The translations under genes were made by a program, and so were the position numbers. The notes beneath the pieces are model-generated. The model worked only from the letters and a program-made list of their open reading frames with translations. It searched no databases and was not told the origin of the DNA. Shown here piece after piece: positions 1 to 11,186 of a stretch of DNA of 64,000 nt (positions within the stretch are counted from its first letter, which is position 1; each line of letters starts with the position of its first letter). Origin of the DNA: Enorma phocaeensis (GTDB taxonomy: Bacteria > Actinomycetota > Coriobacteriia > Coriobacteriales > Coriobacteriaceae); contig NZ_LT891968.1 of NCBI RefSeq assembly GCF_900186505.1, positions 523,398 to 587,397 on the forward strand, given 5' to 3'.

Positions 1-1646
<1,646 letters not shown>

Positions 1647-2054
1647 ATACCCCTCTCCTCTCGTGTAGGTATACAGTCCCCGGCAGCCCGTGCTAGCCGG
1701 TTAGTCAACGGCGCTTGTGGCCGAATCTGCAACCATCGAGGGTGCGGAGCATTGTCTGGCATACGGTATGCTGGCAACACCGAGCGACCCCGTCCAAGCG
1801 CGACCGGCGATGAGGTCGAACGCGTCTGGCCACAGAAATCCACATGCGTGTTTATTGTACCGCGTTCGCGCGGGGCGTATGCGTGAATCTGAATGACATG
1901 TGTCGCGGGACACGCCACCTGCGTGTTTTTCTAGTGTTCGATAACCGCTATTGTGGGAAGACAACGGTGTAGGCGTGAACGCTGTCGAGCGACGACGATT
2001 TGCAGAGGCCGGCCACTAAGCTTCCGGTTTTAAAAGGTTGTTTCGCCGAGCACC
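1647..2054. other. Non-coding gap between the oxidoreductase start and recR end
   Basis: About 400 bases with no credible gene. It should carry the promoter of the pyruvate oxidoreductase gene on the minus strand; a TACAAT -10-like hexamer is present on that strand near 1855-1860, but I see no well-spaced -35. A perfect 13-bp palindrome, GCATACGGTATGC, lies at 1759-1771 and could be an operator. No clear terminator for recR is visible. Confidence 0.5.
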
Positions 2055-2651
2055 TTACAGCGCGCGCCGGGCCTCGATGGCGCGGCCGAGGGTGAGCTCG
2101 TCCGCGTACTCGAGGTCGCCGCCCACGGGCAGGCCGCTCGCCAGGCGGCTCACCGTCACTCCCAGCGGCTTGATGGTGCGCGCCAGGTAGCTCGCCGTGG
2201 TCTCCCCCTCGATGTTGGGGTTGGTGGCGATGATGACCTCTTGGATGTCCTCTTCGCCAAGGCGCGCGAGCAGCTCGCGAATGTGCAGCTGCTCGGGACC
2301 GATCTTGTCCATGGGGCTGATCACGCCGCCGAGCACGTGGTACAGGCCGTGGTAGGAACCCGTGCGCTCGATGGCCTGCACGTCGCGCGGCTCGCCCACC
2401 ACGCAGATGCGGGTGCGGTCGCGCATGCCGTCCATGCAGATGGGGCACTCATCGGCCGTAGCGTAGTTGAAGCAGCGGCTGCAGAAGTGCACGTGTTCCT
2501 TTACGTCGAGGATGGCCTGGGCCAGACGGCGTGCCTCCTCGGCATCGGCTTCGAGCAGGTGGTAGGCGATGCGCTGCGCGCTCTTGGGGCCAATGCCCGG
2601 CAGGCGGCCCAGCTCATCGAGCAGCCGCTGAAGATCCTGGTTGCTGGCCAT
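2055..2651 (-). CDS. recR: Recombination mediator protein RecR
   Basis: 198 residues, the normal length. RecR works with RecO (and RecF) to load RecA on single-stranded gaps in the cytoplasm. The N-terminal helix-hairpin-helix segment contains LGRLPGIGPKSAQRIA. It is followed by a four-cysteine zinc finger (CSRC...CPIC, about residues 57-72) and a Toprim domain starting near ICVVGEPRDV and including the acidic TNPNIEGE motif. The ATG at 2651 follows a GCAGGAGAGG ribosome site. It is transcribed with ebfC and dnaX upstream, the usual dnaX-ebfC-recR order, 80 bases after ebfC. Confidence 0.96.
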   Translation of the reverse strand: MASNQDLQRLLDELGRLPGIGPKSAQRIAYHLLEADAEEARRLAQAILDVKEHVHFCSRCFNYATADECPICMDGMRDRTRICVVGEPRDVQAIERTGSYHGLYHVLGGVISPMDKIGPEQLHIRELLARLGEEDIQEVIIATNPNIEGETTASYLARTIKPLGVTVSRLASGLPVGGDLEYADELTLGRAIEARRAL

Positions 2652-2731
2652 GCTAGCCTCTCCTGCTCAACACAAACGGAGAGAGCCTGGGCAAGGCGGC
2701 CGCAGGCTCCCACCGTCACATCAATCAAACG

Positions 2732-3052
2732 CTAAAACGGCATCCCCGGGATGTTAAGGCCACCGGTGATGGCGCCCATCTGGCGATTCGCCATCTCGGC
2801 AACGCCGCGCACGGCCTCGTTCACCGCGGCGGTGATCATGTCCTCGAGCATCTCGACGTCCTCGGGATCGAGCGCCTCGGGATCGATCTTGAGCGAGGTG
2901 ATCTGCATCTCGCCATTGACCGTGACCTTCACCATGCCGCCGCCGGCAGACGCATCGACCGTTGCCTGCGAGAGGCTCTCCTGTGCGGCAGCGATCTGCT
3001 CCTGCATCTTGCGGGCTTGCTTCATCATCTGCTGCATGTTCATCTGAGCCAT
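2732..3052 (-). CDS. ebfC: YbaB/EbfC family nucleoid-associated protein
   Basis: 106 residues from the chosen start MAQMNMQQMMKQARKMQEQI. This is a small DNA-binding dimer almost always encoded between dnaX and recR. Visible are the N-terminal amphipathic helix, the beta-sheet segment around MVKVTVNGEMQITSLKIDP and a C-terminal helix ending in a Gly/Pro tail (GGLNIPGMPF). I chose ATG 3052 because GGAG sits 5-6 bases upstream; an in-frame upstream extension to 3112 has no ribosome site and is not family-like. Its role here is inferred only from the family and the neighbours. Confidence 0.93.
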   Translation of the reverse strand: MAQMNMQQMMKQARKMQEQIAAAQESLSQATVDASAGGGMVKVTVNGEMQITSLKIDPEALDPEDVEMLEDMITAAVNEAVRGVAEMANRQMGAITGGLNIPGMPF

Positions 3053-3150
3053 GGGGACTCCGTTTCTGTGCACGCCACCTACAAAAGACGGCTCTCTATC
3101 TTCCGCGAGCATCGTACCACGAACGAACCGTCACGACGCCCAAGGGCAGG

Positions 3151-5571
<2,421 letters not shown>

Positions 5572-5693
5572 GTGCCACTCCTTCTTCTGGTCATGCAGCC
5601 GCCAGGCGGTTGCAATCGGTCGTGTTCCCTCGGGCAGGTTACGCCTGCGCGCGAGCGCCATCCCAGGGCGGCGCATCGGACGCGGCGCCTCCG

Positions 5694-5888
5694 CTACAGC
5701 CCGCGCTCCTGCAGGCGACGGTCGATGTCCTTGAGCGTGATGCGCGCGGCGAAGAGCTGGCGGTAGGTCGCCGTCTTGACCTTGTCCTGCGCGCGCAGGT
5801 CGTCCATGCGCTCGCTTACCTGGGCGAGCTCCGCGCGCACGCCCTGGGCGAACTCATCGTATGCGGCAAGTCTTTGCTCGTCGGTCAT
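5694..5888 (-). CDS. Small hypothetical protein, helical and charged
   Basis: 64 residues from MTDEQRLAAYDEFAQGVRAE, ending DIDRRLQERGL. The whole chain looks alpha-helical with heptad-like spacing of hydrophobic residues, and there is no signal peptide or membrane segment. ATG 5888 is preferred because AAGGAAGGA lies 8 bases upstream; the more upstream TTG at 5912 overlaps that site. It lies 122 bases upstream of dnaX on the same strand and may be co-transcribed. I do not recognise the family. Confidence 0.6.
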   Translation of the reverse strand: MTDEQRLAAYDEFAQGVRAELAQVSERMDDLRAQDKVKTATYRQLFAARITLKDIDRRLQERGL

Positions 5889-6062
5889 GCCGAGCGTCCT
5901 TCCTTCCAACAATCACGAGGGTCCAGCCATGGGTCCAGCCGCGGCGCCGCCGAGCGGCACCGCAAGCGTCCCCCTATGATACCCCGGCGCACGGGCACGG
6001 GCGGCGGCATGGTACCATAGCAAAAAGGCATACCGAATCACACCACACACGCACGAAAGGCC

Positions 6063-8051
6063 ATGCCGTCCATGCCGCTGTTCCCGCCGCATAAGCCCCA
6101 ATCAATGCGCCAGCCCGTCTGGCGCGGGCCCGGTGCCGCCTCGCCCGAGCAAGCAGGCTCCCCAGCCAAGGGGGCGGAGGTCGCCAGCAGCCAAAAGGGG
6201 CCGTCGGTGCCGCTCGGCTCGCTCGGCCGCCGAAACGCGGGCGCTTCCCGCACGCAGGCACCCGGTGCCACGGCATCATCGCTGCTCAGGCGCTACCGTC
6301 CGCTCGAGACCCGCGCCACGGGAGGCTTTGGCAGCGTGGAGGTCTGCCTCGACACGCGCCTGCAACGCCGCGTGGCAATCAAGCGCATCCCGCTCTCCTC
6401 GCCCATGGGCACCGCGCCCGAGAGCACGCGCGACGCCGCACTCGCCGAAGCACGCACCGCAAGCATGCTGCAGCACCCCAACATCGTGTCGGTCATCGAC
6501 TTCACCTATGACAGCGCCTATGCCTACCTGGTCATGGAGTACATCGACGGTATGTCGCTCGAGGAGTTCCTCGCCGGCGTGGAGGGCAACTCGCTTACCT
6601 ACGACGAGGCGGCAGCGGTCGCCGACGCCCTCGCGCAGGCACTCGCCTTCGCGCACGAGAACGGCGTGCTGCACCTCGACATCAAACCCGCCAATGTGCT
6701 GATCGACCGCAACGGCCACATCAAGCTCACAGACTTCGGCATGGCCACCCTCACGAGCGCAGCCGGCTTTGGCGGGGCGCGCGGCGGCACGATCGGTTAC
6801 ATGGCGCCCGAGCAGCTGCGCGGCGAGGTCGTGGACGAGCGCAGCGACGTGTTCTCGCTGGCAGCCGTACTCTACGAGGCGCTCTGCGCCACCGCGCCGT
6901 TTCGCGCCGGCACGCCGGCAGACTCGCTCAAGCGCATCGAGAAAGGCGTCATCTACCCCTCGAGCCTGCTCGCGGACATCCCCCAGAACACCGAGGACGC
7001 GCTGCTCTGCGCCCTCGCGCCCAACGCGGACGATCGCCCCGCCACCATAAGCGACTTCGGCGATCTCTTCGGCGCCCACCTGGGCAATGCCCGCGAGGGC
7101 CGCCGCAGCCTCGCCCGCATCATCGCACGCCTCACCGCAGACGACGATGCCGAGGAATCCGGTGGCGAGACGACGCGTGCGCGGCGCGACCGCGTATGGG
7201 AGCTCGACCCCGCCCAGGGCTGGCTCGGCAGCAGGACCAATCGTGCCCGCGCGCTGGTAACAGGCGCCGTCGCAGGCGTCTCCGTAGCCGGAGCGGCCGC
7301 TGCGCTCCTCGCCGCCTTGGGACTTGCGGAGGGGGCGGCCCTCGCAGCGGCGGCCGTCGCCATCGGAGCCGCGGCAGCCATCGCCCCGGCGATCGGCTCG
7401 GCGCTCGTGGTCACCGGCTTTGTCATGCTCGTGCTCGGCGCGACCCCGATCGTGGGCGCGCTCGCGCCCGTCGCCCTCACGGTGGCCCTCGCCGCCGGCT
7501 GGTGGTACGCCTGGGGCCGCACGCTCCCGGCTAGCTCGGCCGTCTTCGCCGCGTTCGCCGCCCTCTCCGCCGTCACGGGCGACCCCGTGCTCTTCTGCGG
7601 ACCCGTTGCCGTGTTCGCCGGCTGCGCCCTGCCCGCCGCACCCGCCGCGGCCAGCTGCGTGCTCGGCATTCCCTTCGCCCGGCTCTTCCAGACCGCACTC
7701 GCGACGGGCGGCCTCCTCGACGCGGCAGAGGCCGCGTCCTCCCTCGCGCACCCGGCGCTCTGGAGCTCCACCGCGCTCGCCGCGCTCGCCGCAGCGACAA
7801 CGGCGCTGCTGCTCGACCGCCACGCGCGCAACCTGCAGAACTCCCGCGGAAACGCCATGCTCATCGCGGCTAGTACGCTGCCGCCGATTATGGTCGTTTT
7901 GCTCCTCTGTCTTGCACACCCTGTGGAAATTGCCAGCTTGGTGACGTACCGCATCGCCATAGCTCTGGGCGTGGGCGCGCTATCCTCTATAATCGTCTGC
8001 ATGTATGTGTATGCACTGGGCTATCTAAGAGACCTCCCGGAGGGTGATTGA
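6063..8051 (+). CDS. Serine/threonine protein kinase with a polytopic membrane C-terminus
   Basis: 662 residues. The kinase domain spans about residues 78-340. It has a Gly-rich loop ending TGGFGSV (the first loop glycine is replaced), the ATP-binding Lys in VAIKRI (about K107), a catalytic loop HLDIKPAN (D206, an HLD rather than HRD triplet), DFG at 224-226 and GYMAPE at about 245-250. From about residue 395 on the chain is a run of Ala/Gly/Leu-rich hydrophobic segments, roughly eight to ten membrane spans, with no PASTA domains. It is the first gene of the FHA-phosphatase-FtsW/PBP-PknB operon; its stop lies 2 bases before the FHA gene. The start is uncertain: ATG 6063 or ATG 6072, both near GAAAGG. 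Confidence 0.88.
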   Translation: MPSMPLFPPHKPQSMRQPVWRGPGAASPEQAGSPAKGAEVASSQKGPSVPLGSLGRRNAGASRTQAPGATASSLLRRYRPLETRATGGFGSVEVCLDTRLQRRVAIKRIPLSSPMGTAPESTRDAALAEARTASMLQHPNIVSVIDFTYDSAYAYLVMEYIDGMSLEEFLAGVEGNSLTYDEAAAVADALAQALAFAHENGVLHLDIKPANVLIDRNGHIKLTDFGMATLTSAAGFGGARGGTIGYMAPEQLRGEVVDERSDVFSLAAVLYEALCATAPFRAGTPADSLKRIEKGVIYPSSLLADIPQNTEDALLCALAPNADDRPATISDFGDLFGAHLGNAREGRRSLARIIARLTADDDAEESGGETTRARRDRVWELDPAQGWLGSRTNRARALVTGAVAGVSVAGAAAALLAALGLAEGAALAAAAVAIGAAAAIAPAIGSALVVTGFVMLVLGATPIVGALAPVALTVALAAGWWYAWGRTLPASSAVFAAFAALSAVTGDPVLFCGPVAVFAGCALPAAPAAASCVLGIPFARLFQTALATGGLLDAAEAASSLAHPALWSSTALAALAAATTALLLDRHARNLQNSRGNAMLIAASTLPPIMVVLLLCLAHPVEIASLVTYRIAIALGVGALSSIIVCMYVYALGYLRDLPEGD

Positions 8052-8053
8052 TC

Positions 8054-9130
8054 GTGAACTTCCTTTCCGTCTTCGAGGACCGTGTGGCCGGAATCTTCGG
8101 GGCCGCCCGCGCGCCGTTCTCGTTCAAGAAGCTCGCCAAGCAGGCGGCGCACGAGATGGAAGACGCCACTCTCGTGGTCAATGGCGTCAACACGGCGCCG
8201 GCGCTCTACACGATTCTCATTTCCGGCGACGACGACTCCTTCATGGCGCCGTATTATCCCGAGCTCTCCAACGAGGTGAGCGAGTTCGTGAAGGCCCAGG
8301 CCGAGAAGAAGCGCTATGTCTTCGTGGGCGAGCCGCTCGTCCGCTTCATGATCGACCCCGAGCTCAAAGCCGGTCGTTTCTCGGTCTTTGCAGAGAACGT
8401 CGACGCGCCCACGCTCGGCCGCCTGTATGAAGAGGAGCGCGCCTACCAGAAGGGCCTTGCCCAGAACTTCCGCAACAACGAGGCCATGAACCGCAGCAAG
8501 GAAGCGCCCATGCCGCGTCAGCAGCCGCGGGCGGAGCAGGGCATGCCGGCGTCTGCGAACGTCGCGCGACCCGCCATGCGTCCGCTCCCGCTCGTGGACG
8601 CCGTCCCCGCCGGCGCTGCCGGCGCTGCCGGTGCCGCTGCGGCGGGCGCTGCCTCGAACCTGGCAAGCGCCCCGGTGGACCCCTTCGCCCCCTCGATGCC
8701 CGATCCGGCGCAGCCCATCCCCGTGCCCAAGACCATCACCCGCGAGGCGATGGCCGGCGTGGGCGGGGCGGCAGCCACGGGCGCCGCGCTCGGCGTGGCA
8801 AGCGTCGCCTCCAACATGGCCAGCACCCGCAACCCCTCGCCCGTGCAAGCCACGGCCCAGCTCGTCGACGTGGTCACAGGCGATACCTTCGAGGTAACCG
8901 GCCCCGTGTGCATCGTCGGCCGCGAGCGCGCGGTCTCCAACGTGGCCCTGCGCGACCCCAACGTCTCGCGCCGTCATGCCCAGCTCATGGCCACGGGCAG
9001 CGACTGGTCCATCGAGGACCTCAATTCCACCAACGGCACACTCGTGAACAACCGCCGCATCACGCGCTGCCCGCTGCGCAACGGCGACCTGCTCACCTTC
9101 GGCCTCTCGACCTTTGAGTTCAGGAGCTGA
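8054..9130 (+). CDS. FhaA-like protein (N-terminal DUF3662 plus C-terminal FHA domain)
   Basis: 358 residues from the GTG at 8054, which follows GGAGGGTG at good spacing; an upstream TTG start would overlap the kinase stop. The N-terminal 120 residues (MNFLSVFEDRVAGIFGAARA...) match the DUF3662 region of mycobacterial FhaA. A low-complexity Ala/Gly/Pro linker follows. The C-terminal FHA domain (about 275-358) contains GRERAVSNVALRDPNVSRRHAQL and the DLNSTNGTLVNN motif that binds phosphothreonine. FhaA proteins bind kinase-phosphorylated partners in cell-wall synthesis; that role here is inferred from family and operon. Confidence 0.88.
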   Translation: MNFLSVFEDRVAGIFGAARAPFSFKKLAKQAAHEMEDATLVVNGVNTAPALYTILISGDDDSFMAPYYPELSNEVSEFVKAQAEKKRYVFVGEPLVRFMIDPELKAGRFSVFAENVDAPTLGRLYEEERAYQKGLAQNFRNNEAMNRSKEAPMPRQQPRAEQGMPASANVARPAMRPLPLVDAVPAGAAGAAGAAAAGAASNLASAPVDPFAPSMPDPAQPIPVPKTITREAMAGVGGAAATGAALGVASVASNMASTRNPSPVQATAQLVDVVTGDTFEVTGPVCIVGRERAVSNVALRDPNVSRRHAQLMATGSDWSIEDLNSTNGTLVNNRRITRCPLRNGDLLTFGLSTFEFRS

Positions 9131-9135
9131 GCGAC

Positions 9136-9549
9136 ATGATCGACGTCATCCTCTTCATAGGGCGCATCGTCCTGGTGGTGATCCTCTACATCTTCCTGTT
9201 CGCCGTCATGAAAACCGGCGTGGGACTTGTGCGCGGCCAGCGCCGCGACTCCGCCATCTGGACCATCGACGTCGACAAGGGGCCGCGCGGCATTCGCGGC
9301 ATCCATGTCGACATGCTCGGTCCGGTGATCGTGGGCCGCTCGCCCAGCTCTGACATCTGCATCAACGAGCCGTTCGTCTCGGCCTCGCATGCGCGCTTCT
9401 CGCTGCAGGGGCCCGCGCTGGTGATCGAGGATCTCAACTCGCTCAACGGCACGCTCGTGAACGGCCGTCAACTCGTGGAGCCCGCCACCCTGCGTGAGGG
9501 CGACGAGGTGCAGATCGGCGACGTCGTGATGAAAGTGAACCGTCGATGA
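9136..9549 (+). CDS. FhaB-like membrane-anchored FHA protein
   Basis: 137 residues. One N-terminal membrane helix (VILFIGRIVLVVILYIFLFAV) is followed by an FHA domain (about 55-137) with GRSPSSDICINEPFVSASHARF and DLNSLNGTLVNGR. In mycobacteria the homolog (FhaB/FipA) is phosphorylated by PknA/PknB and links signalling to septal wall assembly. The ATG follows GGAGCTGAGCGAC, and the 3' end overlaps the phosphatase start by four bases (ATGA), so the two genes are translationally coupled. Confidence 0.9.
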   Translation: MIDVILFIGRIVLVVILYIFLFAVMKTGVGLVRGQRRDSAIWTIDVDKGPRGIRGIHVDMLGPVIVGRSPSSDICINEPFVSASHARFSLQGPALVIEDLNSLNGTLVNGRQLVEPATLREGDEVQIGDVVMKVNRR

Positions 9550-11186
9550 TGCCCGACGAGCACATAAATCCGGACGAGCAGAACCCCCGGGCCGTCGGGG
9601 CGCCGGCAATCGGCGCGCATGCCGCGCCGGTGGAGTACCCGAGCGTGGAAGCGCACGGCAGCGCTGCGGCTCAGGGTGGCGTGGGAGCTCACGGCAACGC
9701 CGCAGTGTTCGAGCCGCTTGGCGGTGGTCAGGCGACCGCAATGGACGCCAACGCACCAACCGACCGTAACGTTTCCGCAGGTATGAGCGATTTGCCGAGC
9801 GATGAGCAACCGCTCCCCCGCCCCGATACCACCGCCGAGATCGATGTATCGCTCGTCGAGGCGCATCTGAGCGATCCCGGCTCCACACAGAGCTTCGCCC
9901 CCATCACCGACGACCGCATCGAGACCGACTCGACCTACGACGCCGGCACAAGCACCACGCTCATGTGGGGCGCTCGCTCCGACGTGGGCTGCGTGCGCAA
10001 TCACAACGAGGATTCCTACCTGGTGCAGCCGCCGCTCTTCTGCGTATGCGACGGCATGGGCGGACACGCCGCCGGCGAGGTCGCCTCGTCCATAGCGGTG
10101 GAGACCATAGCCAAGCTCGCGCCCAAGGAAGCCGACCCCATACGCCTGGCCGCCGCCGTTGAAGCAGCGAATTCCGCCATCATCGAGGCCGCCGCGAACG
10201 GCCTGGGCAAGGCGGGCATGGGCTGCACCGCGACGACCGCCTACATCGAGGGAACCACGATGGCCATCGCGCATGTGGGCGACTCGCGCGCCTACCTGCT
10301 GCACGAGGGCACGCTCATCCGCGTCACGCACGACCACTCCTATGTGGAGGAGCTCGTCGATGCCGGCGAGATCACGGCAGACGAGGCGCGCGTGCACCCC
10401 AACCGCTCGGTCATCACGCGTGCGCTCGGCTCCGACCCCGCCATGTACGCCGACCATTTCCAGCTGAACATCATCGAGGGAGACCGTCTCATCCTGTGCT
10501 CCGACGGCCTGTCGAGCATGATCTCCGACGGGGAGATCGAGAGCATCGCCACGCAGTCGCCAACCGCGCAGATCTGCACGGACAACCTGGTCGACGCCGC
10601 GCTCAATGCCGGCGGCGGCGACAACGTGACCGTTGTGGTGGTCGATGTAGTGGACGACGGACGCATGCGCGAGCTCGTACGCCGCCGCAAGCGCAACTTC
10701 CTCATCGCACTCGGCAGTCTGCTGGCAGCCATAGCGCTCGCCTGCACCATCGCGTTCTTCATGATCTCCAACTCGCTGTTCCTCGGTGTCTCCGATGGGC
10801 ACGTGGCCATCTACTCAGGTGTTCCCGCGAGCTTTATGGGCCTGGACCTCTACAGCCTCTCCGACTCGACGACCATCGACATCGAAGACCTGCCCGAAGA
10901 CACGCAAAACCGCCTGCGCGCAGGCATCCCGCAAGCCAGCATGGACGAGGCGCGCGACACCCTCTCCAGCTACCGCCAGCAGATCGATGCCGAGATGACG
11001 CGTCAGGCGCAGGACGCAGAGGCCATCCGCAATAGCACCGAAGGGGACGCCGCATCCACCGAAGACGATGCCGCCGCAAGCGGGGCGGACGCCGCTGCGG
11101 CGCCAGCAGCAGACGAAGCGGCTCCAGCGGATGCCGCGGCCGACGCTGACCCCGCTGAACCAGCACCCCAGGGAGGCGATGCCTGA
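9546..11186 (+). CDS. PP2C-family Ser/Thr protein phosphatase (PstP-like)
   Basis: 546 residues. It removes phosphates placed by the neighbouring kinases, using two metal ions. The phosphatase domain (about 138-375) shows the signatures SDVGCVRNHNEDSYL, CDGMGGHAAGE, HVGDSRAYLL and GGGDNVTVVVVD. The first about 135 residues are a low-complexity extension not seen in typical PstP. One membrane helix (FLIALGSLLAAIALACTIAF, about 383-402) is followed by an extracytoplasmic tail that ends in an Ala/Asp-rich stretch. Alternative starts are the paired ATG codons at 9546 and 9549. Its stop overlaps the next start in TGATG. Confidence 0.92.
   Translation: MMPDEHINPDEQNPRAVGAPAIGAHAAPVEYPSVEAHGSAAAQGGVGAHGNAAVFEPLGGGQATAMDANAPTDRNVSAGMSDLPSDEQPLPRPDTTAEIDVSLVEAHLSDPGSTQSFAPITDDRIETDSTYDAGTSTTLMWGARSDVGCVRNHNEDSYLVQPPLFCVCDGMGGHAAGEVASSIAVETIAKLAPKEADPIRLAAAVEAANSAIIEAAANGLGKAGMGCTATTAYIEGTTMAIAHVGDSRAYLLHEGTLIRVTHDHSYVEELVDAGEITADEARVHPNRSVITRALGSDPAMYADHFQLNIIEGDRLILCSDGLSSMISDGEIESIATQSPTAQICTDNLVDAALNAGGGDNVTVVVVDVVDDGRMRELVRRRKRNFLIALGSLLAAIALACTIAFFMISNSLFLGVSDGHVAIYSGVPASFMGLDLYSLSDSTTIDIEDLPEDTQNRLRAGIPQASMDEARDTLSSYRQQIDAEMTRQAQDAEAIRNSTEGDAASTEDDAAASGADAAAAPAADEAAPADAAADADPAEPAPQGGDA

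Noticed and set aside
5572..5693. Signal recognition particle RNA between dnaX and the small upstream gene
   Set aside because: The conserved GGTCAGGTCCGGAAGGAAGCAG-like core is not present on either strand in this gap.
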